10,475 bases of DNA from an uncultured Lachnospiraceae bacterium (GCA_910579325.1 CAJTTU010000036.1:1-10475), one strand, 5' to 3'; counted from the stretch's first letter, positions 1 to 7,308 are shown. Notes: generated by a model not told the origin, from the sequence alone. Numbers and translations are program-made.

Positions 1-491
1 AAAAGGCCTATGATAAGCTGAGAATGCTTCGCAGTAATATCAATGAAGAGAAAGTGATCATAGCGATCAGCGCTCCTTTTTATCAGCTTGATAAACTGCA
101 GTATTATCTGAAGCAGACGAAATATGTGATCGAGCATAGTAATTGCGTTAAGGATGAAGATATTTTTCTGTTTGAACAGTTTGCGGTATCCTATATTCTT
201 ACAAGCGGTTCCATGATAGAAAAGTATTACGCGATTAACTTTGGAATTCACAGATTATTCCGGATTGATGAGCAGACTGGGACAGACTATATTTCTACGT
301 TAAAATATTATCTGAACAATGAGAGATCCGTAACGACGACCGCCGCCAATTTATTCGTGCATAAAAATACGCTGCTGTATCGTATGAAAAAGATCACGGA
401 TATTTTGGGCTGTGATCTTGACGACGCGTATCTGCGGAAATACCTCATCTTGTCCATAGATATTTTGACTCTGTTTCATGATGATAATTAA
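1..491 (+). CDS. PucR/CdaR-family transcriptional regulator, C-terminal part (5' end outside window)
   Basis: The reading frame is open to the left edge (codons run in frame from position 3), so the Met at 24 is probably internal and the gene starts upstream. The last ~65 residues are a typical PucR C-terminal helix-turn-helix: a conserved stretch before the HTH (YISTLKYYL), then TAANLFVHKNTLLYRMKKI and the ILGCDL tail. This domain binds DNA in regulators of purine catabolism, sugar diacids and many catabolic operons of Firmicutes. The preceding ~85 residues would be the linker/GGDEF-like region seen in CdaR-type proteins, but I see no clear motif there. It lies 51 bp upstream of an MFS transporter on the same strand, so it may control the transporter/URO-D1 genes. 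The family call is firm; the ligand is unknown. Confidence 0.85.
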   Translation, partial: KAYDKLRMLRSNINEEKVIIAISAPFYQLDKLQYYLKQTKYVIEHSNCVKDEDIFLFEQFAVSYILTSGSMIEKYYAINFGIHRLFRIDEQTGTDYISTLKYYLNNERSVTTTAANLFVHKNTLLYRMKKITDILGCDLDDAYLRKYLILSIDILTLFHDDN

Positions 492-542
492 CCGGTCTGG
501 CCGGAGAACTACGAAACTAAATTCAGCGAGGGAGGTATAATA

Positions 543-1778
543 ATGACAGAAAAAAAACAGGGGCTGCCTTTGTTGTCATGGATATTAGCAGTGTGTTGTC
601 TGATGATTTCCTGTATCAGTTTTATTATGAGAGGGGCATGGAGTACGGCGTCTCAGCTGGGATATGAGAGTATTGGAATCGGGATTACCCAGATTGCGGT
701 TATAACCAGCGCATATACGTTGGGAAGTACAATTTCAGGATTTTTCAGCGGATTGTTAACCGATTTGTTCGGGCCGAAAAAAATACTGGGCGGTGTGTCG
801 ATCTGTGTGGCTTTATTATCGTTCGCCATTCCTTTTTGCCCGAACTATACGACACTGCTGTTAGTCAGGTTTTTAAGCGGTTTTGCGACGGGCGTGTTTT
901 TCGCGGCCAATATGAAAGTGCAGGTGAAAGCATTTCCTGCTTCAAACCGTGCGTTTATTCACGGTTTTGTCATGACCGGCCCGAATCTGGGACTGATTAT
1001 TTCAAATGCGGTCTTTCCGACGGTTATTCTGGCGACAGGATGGGAATATGTTTTTTATATCTCAGCCGGTATGATTTTTCTGATAGGCGTTCTGTTTTTG
1101 GTTACGTTCACCATGTGGTCAAAGCAGAATCCGGAGGTGGAATTTGTGGCGTCGGCTTCCGGCAGCGCGGGAAATAAGGAAAAAATGTCTTTACAGGAAA
1201 TCATAAAAGCTTTTGCCCATAAAAATATCTTAATCGGTTCTTTCGCGAATTTTATGTTTTTGGGAGCTTCTACCGGCATAAGTACTTATCTGATTATGTA
1301 TTTTACAAATGAGCAGGGAATGGATCCGGTGGCGGCAGGCGGTATTATCGCGTCCTCCTCCTTTATCGGGCTGTTTGTAAATTCCCTTGCGGGAATTTTG
1401 TCGGACAAGCTTCAGTCAAGAAAAAAGGTAGTAATACCTGGCGCAGCCTTATATGCATTATCGATTGTGGGCCTTATCTCATTTAAAAATGTGTTACTGT
1501 TAACGATCTGTATTTATTTGAAAGATACTTCTTTCCTCCTGGCTACCCGTCCGCTGAACGTGCTGGTGGCGGAATCCGCGGATTCCAAATATGTTTCTAC
1601 GGTTTCCGGCGTATATAACGCGTTTTCTAATCTGGGAATGAGTATTCTGCCGATTGTTTACGGCGCGGTGTTATCTTCTACAAACAGCTATATTTCAGCG
1701 ATGTGGACAGCGTTTGCCGTGGTGGCGGCAGCTCTGGCGGCAATTGTATTTACAAAGGAGACATATTGTAAACAATAA
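543..1778 (+). CDS. MFS transporter (12-TM type)
   Basis: The 411-residue product is hydrophobic throughout and has the length and two-halves pattern of a 12-helix major facilitator. The loop between TM2 and TM3 carries motif A as GLLTDLFGPKK (residues 70-80). The matching loop of the second half reads GILSDKLQSRKK. A charged central loop (around residues 195-220) separates the halves. The start is supported by GGGAGGT at 530-536, 6 nt before ATG. It most likely moves a small organic anion or aromatic compound across the cytoplasmic membrane; the sequence does not give the substrate. It is followed 59 bp later by URO-D1, suggesting that it imports the substrate of that enzyme or exports its product (inference). 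Confidence 0.9.
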   Translation: MTEKKQGLPLLSWILAVCCLMISCISFIMRGAWSTASQLGYESIGIGITQIAVITSAYTLGSTISGFFSGLLTDLFGPKKILGGVSICVALLSFAIPFCPNYTTLLLVRFLSGFATGVFFAANMKVQVKAFPASNRAFIHGFVMTGPNLGLIISNAVFPTVILATGWEYVFYISAGMIFLIGVLFLVTFTMWSKQNPEVEFVASASGSAGNKEKMSLQEIIKAFAHKNILIGSFANFMFLGASTGISTYLIMYFTNEQGMDPVAAGGIIASSSFIGLFVNSLAGILSDKLQSRKKVVIPGAALYALSIVGLISFKNVLLLTICIYLKDTSFLLATRPLNVLVAESADSKYVSTVSGVYNAFSNLGMSILPIVYGAVLSSTNSYISAMWTAFAVVAAALAAIVFTKETYCKQ

Positions 1779-1802
1779 AAACAGGATTTTGGAAAAGTGA
1801 AA

Positions 1803-1817
1803 ATATCGATTCGATAT
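1803..1817. repeat. Short palindrome ATATCG-ATT-CGATAT upstream of URO-D1
   Basis: Perfect 6-bp inverted repeat with a 3-bp centre in the 59-bp gap between the MFS gene and URO-D1, ending 7 bp before the ribosome binding site AAGGAG (1824-1829). It could be an operator for the local regulator or a small mRNA hairpin. No convincing promoter accompanies it. Function is inferred only from position. Confidence 0.35.
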
Positions 1818-1837
1818 ATTGAAAAGGAGAAAATGTT

Positions 1838-3073
1838 ATGGCAAATATGAATCAATACCAGGAGAGACTGAAACTGGTGGAGGATACCATTGCGTTAAAG
1901 CCTGTGAGCAGGGTTGCAAACTGTACACGGGTGAACTACTGGCCCTACTATGAATATGGATTAAGTATTGCGGATTCCATGAGAGATTTTGAAAAAGCGA
2001 ATGAATGCTTTTACCGTTATCACCGGGAATTTTCGCCTGATGTGGGCAGCATGTGCGCCTGCAGTTTTCCCAGCAAAGTGTTTGAGATAGCCGGTATGAA
2101 AAATGTACGCTGGCCCGGCGATCCAAAAGGTCTGGATGTTAACGCGCCGTATCAGTACATAGAGTATGAGACCCTGGGCGAGGATGAATATGACGAATAT
2201 CTGAGTACGCCGATGCAGTTTGTATTAGACAAATTTCTGCCCCGGGTGGCGGATATTTATGAGCCTCTGCGTCAGTTGGATTACGCTATGATCGCCACCG
2301 GTATCAGAACTCATCTGGATGCGTTTACCAGTCCCGCCATGCTGGAGATGTATGACAAATTAAAAGCATGCGCGGAACTGATTAAAGAATATAAGGGTTA
2401 TGCGGCGGAAGAAAAGAAAACAATTATGGATATGGGATATCCTTTTATCTCCGGAGGCGGAAGTTCAACGGCTTTTGATATGCTGGGCGATTCCATGCGC
2501 GGAACCTTTGGTATCATGCCGGATCTGATTTTGCAGCCTGAGAATGTAAAGCGGACCCTTGATAAATTTGTGACAATGCATATTTCCCAGTCCCTGGCGC
2601 AGTGTAAAGCGACTAATGGAAAATTCGCATGGGTAATGCTTCATAAAGGCTTTGATAACTTTATCAGCGACCAGGTATATGCGGAGTTTTACTGGCCTTA
2701 TCTGAGACAGTGGATTTATGCCATGATCGAACATGATATTACCCCTGTGGTATTCACGGAAGGTTCCTATACCACCCGATTAAAATACCTGTCCGACGTT
2801 CCGAAGGGAAAGGTTGTTTATCATTTTGAGGAAGTGGATATGAAAGAAGCAGCCCGCTGTCTGGGCGGAAAGGCCTGTGTCATGGGAGGATTTCCCGCCA
2901 CGCTTCTGGAGATGGGCACACCGGAAAAAGTCAGGGATAAGGCAAAAGAAATACTGGATATCATGATGCCCTCAGGGGGATATTTATTTGGAATCAGCTG
3001 CAGTGTAGACCATGCGCCCCGGGCAAACATGGAAATGCTTTTTGAGACCGTAGAACAGTGTGGGAAATATTAA
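1838..3073 (+). CDS. URO-D-superfamily protein, probable corrinoid methyltransferase (URO-D1)
   Basis: The 411-residue protein has the URO-D (COG0407) architecture. The N-terminal ERLKLVEDTIALKPVSRVA matches the usual 'ALK..RVP' opening of MtaA/CmuA-like proteins, and the C-terminal half ends with the typical GGFPATLLEMGTPEKV block and a final helix. The family includes uroporphyrinogen decarboxylase and zinc-dependent methyltransferases acting on methylated corrinoid proteins or methylated substrates. The HxCG zinc motif of MtaA/MtbA is absent: at that place the protein has FTEGS. Instead E308 and H329 are spaced E-X20-H, with C347 18 residues after the His; the same arrangement recurs in URO-D2. 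I infer a substrate:corrinoid methyltransferase (demethylase) rather than a heme enzyme. The start follows AAGGAG (1824-1829) by 8 nt. It sits between two transporters. The substrate is unknown. Confidence 0.8.
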   Translation: MANMNQYQERLKLVEDTIALKPVSRVANCTRVNYWPYYEYGLSIADSMRDFEKANECFYRYHREFSPDVGSMCACSFPSKVFEIAGMKNVRWPGDPKGLDVNAPYQYIEYETLGEDEYDEYLSTPMQFVLDKFLPRVADIYEPLRQLDYAMIATGIRTHLDAFTSPAMLEMYDKLKACAELIKEYKGYAAEEKKTIMDMGYPFISGGGSSTAFDMLGDSMRGTFGIMPDLILQPENVKRTLDKFVTMHISQSLAQCKATNGKFAWVMLHKGFDNFISDQVYAEFYWPYLRQWIYAMIEHDITPVVFTEGSYTTRLKYLSDVPKGKVVYHFEEVDMKEAARCLGGKACVMGGFPATLLEMGTPEKVRDKAKEILDIMMPSGGYLFGISCSVDHAPRANMEMLFETVEQCGKY

Positions 3074-3085
3074 TTTATGAGTCAG

Positions 3086-3122
3086 GCGGCTGTCTTTTCA
3101 GAAACTGTGGTCTGACAGCCGC
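3086..3122 (+). other. Intergenic hairpin between URO-D1 and the DASS transporter
   Basis: A perfect 9-bp inverted repeat (GCGGCTGTC at 3086-3094, GACAGCCGC at 3114-3122) with a 19-nt loop that itself contains CAG-AAA-CTG. No T-run follows, so it is not a standard intrinsic terminator. It could stabilise the 3' end of the URO-D1 mRNA, mark a processing site, or tune expression of the downstream transporter, whose ribosome binding site begins about 10 nt later. Confidence 0.5.
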
Positions 3123-3146
3123 AATCACTACAGGGGGTAGATCATA

Positions 3147-4616
3147 TTGGGGAATAACAACAGAAAGAGGGGGAATTTTTTTGACATTACGGGCGAGGTG
3201 ACAGGGGTTGGGTTTCAGAAAAAAATGGTTATAGTGCCGGCAATAGTAGCGATGCTGATGTTAATTGGAGCGAAGCTGCCGCTGACCGGTTATGGGGAAA
3301 ATACAGGGCTGGCGCTGGGATTTTTTCTTTCCGTTATTTTATGCTTTGTGGTACAGCCCTGGGATATGCTGATCACATGCATGATGGTACCGGCAGGCGG
3401 TTTCCTTCTGGGATTTTGGGATTGGAAGGTGATTCAGACGGCCACAGGCGCTTCCACATTTGTATCGATGTTTGCCCTTACACTGGTGTCGGCAGGAGCG
3501 GATACGACTCCGATTGGAAAAAGAGTGACGTTGCTGCTGCTGAAAAAATTTCATGGAAACCCTGTCAGGCTGGTCCTTGTGATCGGCGTGGCGGCCTGCC
3601 TGATTTCCGGATTTGTGTCGAATATCGCCACCTGCCTGCTGGTAAGCAGTATCGTGAATCAGATGCTGCTGGCTATGGGAGAGGAACCGGGGAAATCGAA
3701 ACTGGGATGTGTTTTGATGGTTTTGATCGCGACGGTTCCTTACATTGGCGGCGTGATGCTGGTCAGCGGTTCGGCGGCAACGAATCTGCTTGGAATTAAT
3801 CTGCTGGAATCTGCTACGGACGGCATGTATACCATAACTTACGCGCAATGGGCGGCAGTGGGGATTCCCGCGGTGCTCATCACGATTGTGCCGGTCTGCC
3901 TGATTTATATCAGGATGATGGGACTAAAGACTTCAGACGTGAAAAATACGACGCTTTCCGATCAATACTATCAGAAGCTGTATGATGAGCTGGGGCCTGT
4001 GCAGGCTTCGGAAATCCGATGGCTGATGATTACATTGGGAATGGTAGCCTGGATGATAGCAGGGGGACATGCGACGGTGGTGCCGTTATTGGCTGCCATT
4101 TTATCTTTGATGCCGCTGGTGGGCGTTGTGCCGGTGGATCAGATGTTTCGGCTGATACCGATGAAGATTTTGTTTATGATATTTTTTATGGTTTCTCTTG
4201 GGCAGTTGTTTACACAGACAGGTCTGTCCGCTTTTTTCACAGCGCTGCTGGCTCCGGTATTTGGCGGGCTGAATCCCTATCTGTTTTCGGTTTCCATATG
4301 TCTGGCGCTGGTTTTTTTGGAAAATGTCTGCGTGACTGTAAACTCTCCCTATATTCTGGTGATGTCTTTGAGCGTGCCGCTGTGTATCAGCTCAGGGTAT
4401 AATCCTTCCGTTATGCTTCTGCCGGTTATCATGTCAGCCAGTTTTGTTTTTGTATTGAGACTAAACACTTTTATGCTGGTTAATAAAGATTATGGCTGGT
4501 GGGAAACCAAAGACGGAATATTGCCTGGTATTATTACCGCTGTAATTTTGTGTGTGCTGATTCCGCTGTTATCGGTGGTGATCTCTCCGATGCTTGGGAT
4601 ATCCGTATATATTTAA
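3147..4616 (+). CDS. DASS/SLC13-type (ion transporter superfamily) anion symporter, TTG start
   Basis: The 489-residue membrane protein has many hydrophobic helices arranged as an inverted repeat. The first half carries SNIATCLLVSS (from residue 158), which resembles the SNT motif of divalent anion:sodium symporters, followed by SGSAATNLLG. The second half has the pseudo-symmetric VNSPYILVMSL (around residue 398). These hairpin-tip motifs bind sodium and the carboxylate substrate in the family, so a carboxylate or similar organic anion is the likely cargo; sulfate or another anion cannot be excluded. The start is TTG, chosen because AGGGGG (3132-3137) lies 9 nt upstream and the next in-frame ATG falls inside the first helix region. 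It follows URO-D1 by 73 bp and is ended by a hairpin 24 nt downstream, so it is probably the last gene of the module. Confidence 0.82.
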   Translation: MGNNNRKRGNFFDITGEVTGVGFQKKMVIVPAIVAMLMLIGAKLPLTGYGENTGLALGFFLSVILCFVVQPWDMLITCMMVPAGGFLLGFWDWKVIQTATGASTFVSMFALTLVSAGADTTPIGKRVTLLLLKKFHGNPVRLVLVIGVAACLISGFVSNIATCLLVSSIVNQMLLAMGEEPGKSKLGCVLMVLIATVPYIGGVMLVSGSAATNLLGINLLESATDGMYTITYAQWAAVGIPAVLITIVPVCLIYIRMMGLKTSDVKNTTLSDQYYQKLYDELGPVQASEIRWLMITLGMVAWMIAGGHATVVPLLAAILSLMPLVGVVPVDQMFRLIPMKILFMIFFMVSLGQLFTQTGLSAFFTALLAPVFGGLNPYLFSVSICLALVFLENVCVTVNSPYILVMSLSVPLCISSGYNPSVMLLPVIMSASFVFVLRLNTFMLVNKDYGWWETKDGILPGIITAVILCVLIPLLSVVISPMLGISVYI

Positions 4617-4640
4617 AAGCCTGTGAGCTTGAGGCGCAGG

Positions 4641-4662
4641 AATCCTGTGAAGCAGGATTTTT
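4641..4662 (+). terminator. Rho-independent terminator after the DASS transporter
   Basis: AATCCTG (4641-4647) pairs with CAGGATT (4653-4659) around a 5-nt loop, and the 3' arm runs into a short run of T (4658-4662). It begins 24 nt after the stop codon. The stem is short and only moderately GC-rich, so termination may be partial. Confidence 0.6.
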
Positions 4663-4671
4663 ATCGCAAAG

Positions 4672-4741
4672 CATCCGGAAAAACGTGCCAGTGACGTGCT
4701 TTGTCAGATTCACAGAAGAGGAAGCCGGATGAAGCTTTTTT
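4672..4741 (+). terminator. Possible second, weaker terminator or long-range hairpin
   Basis: CATCCGG (4672-4678) is repeated inverted as CCGGATG (4725-4731), and six T follow at 4736-4741 after GAAGC. The 46-nt loop is long and the arms are separated from the T-run by 4 nt, so this is much less convincing than the hairpin at 4641. The rest of the 182-bp gap up to the kinase is AT-rich with no clear gene. Confidence 0.25.
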
Positions 4742-4780
4742 AGAATAATTTATAAAAAATCCTGTTGGAAAATGAAAAGA

Positions 4781-4787
4781 AAAGGTG
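4781..4787 (+). promoter_or_regulatory. Ribosome binding site deciding the kinase start
   Basis: AAAGGTG, continuing as AAAGGTGATG, matches the 3' part of the consensus Shine-Dalgarno and lies 11 nt before the ATG at 4799. The upstream in-frame ATG at 4772 has no comparable site before it, and using it would bury this one inside the coding sequence. Confidence 0.6.
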
Positions 4788-4798
4788 ATGCGAATCCT

Positions 4799-5293
4799 AT
4801 GAAAAAACTATATCTGATCGGCGGCACAATGGGTGTTGGAAAAACGACTGTCTGCCAGATCTTAAAGAAAAAGCTGGACAAGGCAGTTTTTCTCGACGGC
4901 GACTGGTGCTGGGACGCAGATCCGTTTTTGGTGAATGAGGAAACCAAAGAAATGGTGATGGACAACATTACCCATCTGCTTAACAATTTTATCCGATGCT
5001 CCGCATACGAAAATATCATTTTCTGCTGGGTGATGCATGAGCAGGAGATCATTGACCGGATTTTATCAGCCCTTGATCTGCGTAATTGTGATGTAAAGGT
5101 GATTTCCCTTGTATGCGGAGAGGAAGCGCTTACAAAGCGTCTGGAAAAAGACGTGCGCCATGGTATTCGTCAGCTCGATGCGATAGAACGGAGCGTTGGC
5201 AGGATAAAGCTGTATGATAAGCTGAATACGATCAAGGTTGACGTTTCCAAGATCAGCGCGGAGGAAACGGCGGAGATAGTCAGTGTTATATAG
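4799..5293 (+). CDS. Small P-loop kinase-like NTPase
   Basis: A 164-residue soluble protein (173 if read from the ATG at 4772). Near the N-terminus it has a Walker A loop GTMGVGKT (residues 9-16) after a hydrophobic strand. Next comes FLDGDWCW, where the DGD (33-35) sits in the position of the substrate/Mg2+-binding acidic residues of shikimate/gluconate/AAA_33-type kinases. A basic segment around KRLEKDVRHGIRQ in the C-terminal half resembles the arginine-bearing lid. The length fits small-molecule kinases of this fold. The phosphate acceptor cannot be told from the sequence. It stands alone on the strand, with terminators before it and a broken gene after it, so context gives no pathway. 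Confidence 0.75.
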   Translation: MKKLYLIGGTMGVGKTTVCQILKKKLDKAVFLDGDWCWDADPFLVNEETKEMVMDNITHLLNNFIRCSAYENIIFCWVMHEQEIIDRILSALDLRNCDVKVISLVCGEEALTKRLEKDVRHGIRQLDAIERSVGRIKLYDKLNTIKVDVSKISAEETAEIVSVI

Positions 5294-5319
5294 AGACATA
5301 AAAACGGAGGTTTAAAGCC

Positions 5320-5546
5320 ATGGGAATATACCTGAATCCGGGGAACAGTGGGTTTGAGGAGATCAGAAACAGCCGGTATGTGGACAAATCCGGCCTGATC
5401 AGCCTGGTCAACCGTACAATCGGGACGAAGCAGAAGCTGACCTGTGTCAGCATCTGAATCGCTATGATGTGATTTATCTGGACATGACCAATATTATGGG
5501 AAAGGCTGCTCTGCAAGATTTTCTGTTATTTTCCCATTTCATATAG
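5320..5546 (+). pseudogene. Remnant of an AAA-ATPase-like/PD-(D/E)XK family gene
   Basis: After a good ribosome binding site (ACGGAGG, 5304-5310), an ATG at 5320 opens a 45-codon frame that begins GIYLNPGNSGF and continues YVDKSGLISLVN and KLTCVS. This is the opening of the AAA-ATPase-like family (Pfam AAA-ATPase_like, usually with a C-terminal PD-(D/E)XK nuclease domain, ~500-600 residues). Where family members continue with RPRRFGKS (Walker A), the frame stops at 5455. In another frame, from about 5448, the sequence reads HLNRYDVIYLDM, a piece normally found some 50 residues further on (from memory), and then stops at 5544. An internal deletion that removed the Walker A region, together with loss of the 3' part, explains this. 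No functional protein is expected. Confidence 0.75.
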
Positions 5547-5558
5547 ACTTTTAAAAAC

Positions 5559-5591
5559 AAATGCGCTATTCTTGTTAGCAGCTACGCATTT
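5559..5591. repeat. Inverted repeat in the leader of the chaperonin-like gene
   Basis: AAATGCG (5559-5565) and CGCATTT (5585-5591) form a perfect 7-bp inverted repeat with a 19-nt spacer, followed by a pyrimidine-rich stretch TCTTTCT. It lies 58 bp before the chaperonin-like start. It is not the CIRCE operator (TTAGCACTC-N9-GAGTGCTAA) usual for groEL. It may be a weak terminator for the upstream remnant or a regulatory element. I found no convincing -35/-10 pair here. Confidence 0.3.
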
Positions 5592-5648
5592 CTTTCTGAA
5601 TACAAAGTAAAACGAATGTGATTTGTATGACATAGGAGAGAAAACCAA

Positions 5649-7223
5649 ATGGCAAATATAATTTATGGTCAGGAGCTGCGGAAGAAGCTTCAGGACAGCG
5701 CAGATCAAATAGACCGGCTGACTGCGCCGAATTTTGGCCCTGAGGGCAGGAGGTCGATTTGTGAACAGGAATATGACCTGCCGGTGATCGCGAATTCCGG
5801 GCGTAAGGTTTTAGAGGATTTCTGTCTGTATGACAGGGGGGATAATATCGCTGCGGCGTCAATACGGGATGCCGGAAAGAAAATCGCGGATCAATATGGG
5901 GACGGAAATATGACGACAGTCATCCTGGCTGACGCTCTGGTCCGTTCCGGGATCAAGCTTATCACAGCCGGATATGATCCCATGCGGATGCGCAAAGGAA
6001 TTCACCGGATGCTTTCCCTGGCAGGTTCAGTGCTGGATGAAATGGTGATTCCCTTTGATGATGAGCTGTTGGAGCGCTTTGTAATGGTGTCCGGGAAAGA
6101 GGAAGAAGTTGGGAAATATGTGCTGGAAGCCTGCCGTCAGGTGGGAACGGACGGCGTGGTTACGGTACAGGACAGCCAGCGGAAAGATACTGCCCTCCGA
6201 TTTTGGAATGGCGCGCGTTATGACTGTGGACTTTTTTCTCTCGCTTTTGCCCAGGATAAGGAGAAAAAGCATTCTGTTCTGCAAAATCCCCGTGTGCTGC
6301 TCAGCAATATTAAAATTCAGTCGTTTTCGGAGATCAGAAAAATTCTTGAGGATGCCGGGCGGACGAAGACGCCGCTTTTGATCATCACTTATGATATGAG
6401 CGAAGACGTACAGGCTCTGCTGGCCGCCAATGCCAACAGGAAGACATTACAGGTTGTAGTGGCGAAAGCGCCGGGGTTTGGGGATAGCAGAAGGCGGAAT
6501 ATGCTGGCTTTGGCCGCAAAGACCGGCTCCGTGTTGATCGATGAAAATACGGGGCTTAAGCTGGAGGATTGTGGACTGGATATCTGCGCGCCGGTCAGAT
6601 ACGCAAAGATAGAAAAAGAAAATACCGTACTGCAGGGATTTTCCATGAGTGCCCCGGAGCTGGTGGATAAGCTGCGAAAGCATACCTGCGCCTGCCTGGC
6701 TGAAACAACGGATGCGGACGAGCGGGAGAAGCTGCAGACGACGCTTTCGATTCTCAATGGAAAAACCGCGGAAATCCAGGTGGGCGCAGCCGTTGAATAT
6801 GAGATGTTTGAGAAAAAATATCTTTACGAAAACACGCTTCGGACAGTTCGGAACGCAGCGAATTCCAATCTGGTGCCAGGGGCGGGAAACGCCTTTTTCT
6901 GGTTGGGACAAAAGCTCAGGAACAAGGCCAATGATCTTCCGGATGCGGAAAAGACCGGCGCTTTCTGTCTGTGTGACGCCCTTGAGGCTCTGATCCGGCA
7001 GCTGTCGGAAAATGCCGGAATATCTGCCGGGAATGTGCTGGAGCTTGTCCGCCAGGAAGGTGATCCGTATCGTGGGTACGATATACGGACACATCAGATT
7101 GTTGACCTGAGAGAGAAAGGGATTCTGATGCCCCGCGACACGGCGGAAGCCATCGTGAAGACTGCCGCGGAAACGGCGGCTTCCCTTTGGACGGTTGAGG
7201 CTGCCGTACTGGCCGATCGTTAA
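5649..7223 (+). CDS. Divergent GroEL-like (group I chaperonin) paralog with altered ATPase site
   Basis: The 524 residues align end to end with GroEL. N-terminal landmarks are FGPEGR (29-34, GroEL LGPKGR) and YGDG (83-86). Apical-domain landmarks are LLIITYDM and VVVAKAPGFGD; GKTAEIQVGAAVEYEM and GYDIRTHQI-GIL are in the C-terminal half. In an ungapped local alignment S50 replaces D52, NMT (87-89) replaces TTT, N395 replaces D398, and M494 replaces D495; D85 (GroEL D87) is kept. D52 and D398 drive ATP hydrolysis in GroEL and D495 contacts the nucleotide. GGG before helix M is GAG. The C-terminal GGM tail is missing. I infer a specialised paralog with little or no ATPase activity. Start: AGGAG (5634-5638), 10 nt upstream. 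No groES is adjacent. The frame is intact over its whole length, which argues against a pseudogene. Confidence 0.88.
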   Translation: MANIIYGQELRKKLQDSADQIDRLTAPNFGPEGRRSICEQEYDLPVIANSGRKVLEDFCLYDRGDNIAAASIRDAGKKIADQYGDGNMTTVILADALVRSGIKLITAGYDPMRMRKGIHRMLSLAGSVLDEMVIPFDDELLERFVMVSGKEEEVGKYVLEACRQVGTDGVVTVQDSQRKDTALRFWNGARYDCGLFSLAFAQDKEKKHSVLQNPRVLLSNIKIQSFSEIRKILEDAGRTKTPLLIITYDMSEDVQALLAANANRKTLQVVVAKAPGFGDSRRRNMLALAAKTGSVLIDENTGLKLEDCGLDICAPVRYAKIEKENTVLQGFSMSAPELVDKLRKHTCACLAETTDADEREKLQTTLSILNGKTAEIQVGAAVEYEMFEKKYLYENTLRTVRNAANSNLVPGAGNAFFWLGQKLRNKANDLPDAEKTGAFCLCDALEALIRQLSENAGISAGNVLELVRQEGDPYRGYDIRTHQIVDLREKGILMPRDTAEAIVKTAAETAASLWTVEAAVLADR

Positions 7224-7242
7224 AATAATAAGAATAACAGAT

Positions 7243-7294
7243 AAAAGAACCGCCGTCGGATGACTGAGATTGTTGTCCGGCGGCGGTTCTTTTT
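7243..7294. terminator. Strong bidirectional intrinsic terminator
   Basis: An 18-bp stem (7243-7260 with 7276-7293, one G-U pair) with a 15-nt loop. The core CCGCCG/CGGCGG is flanked by AAAAGAA on the left and TTCTTTTT on the right, so each strand gives a GC-rich hairpin followed by U residues. It starts 20 bp after the chaperonin-like stop and lies 15 bp beyond the end of the convergent LysR gene, and so serves both. Confidence 0.92.
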
Positions 7295-7308
7295 CGAGAT
7301 AACAATAT

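Noticed and set aside
1838..3073. Genuine uroporphyrinogen decarboxylase (HemE) for heme synthesis
   Set aside because: There are no other heme genes nearby, transporters lie on both sides, and I did not recognise the HemE N-terminal signature. The paralog with shared E-X20-H points to the methyltransferase branch.
3339..3848. Minus-strand 169-codon and plus-strand 152-codon frames within the DASS gene
   Set aside because: Both are out-of-frame readings of a membrane protein gene, without a ribosome binding site or family features.
4499..4732. Small plus-strand frame (77 codons) over the end of the DASS gene
   Set aside because: It overlaps the end of the transporter in another frame, runs through the terminator hairpin at 4641-4662, and has no ribosome binding site or recognisable content.
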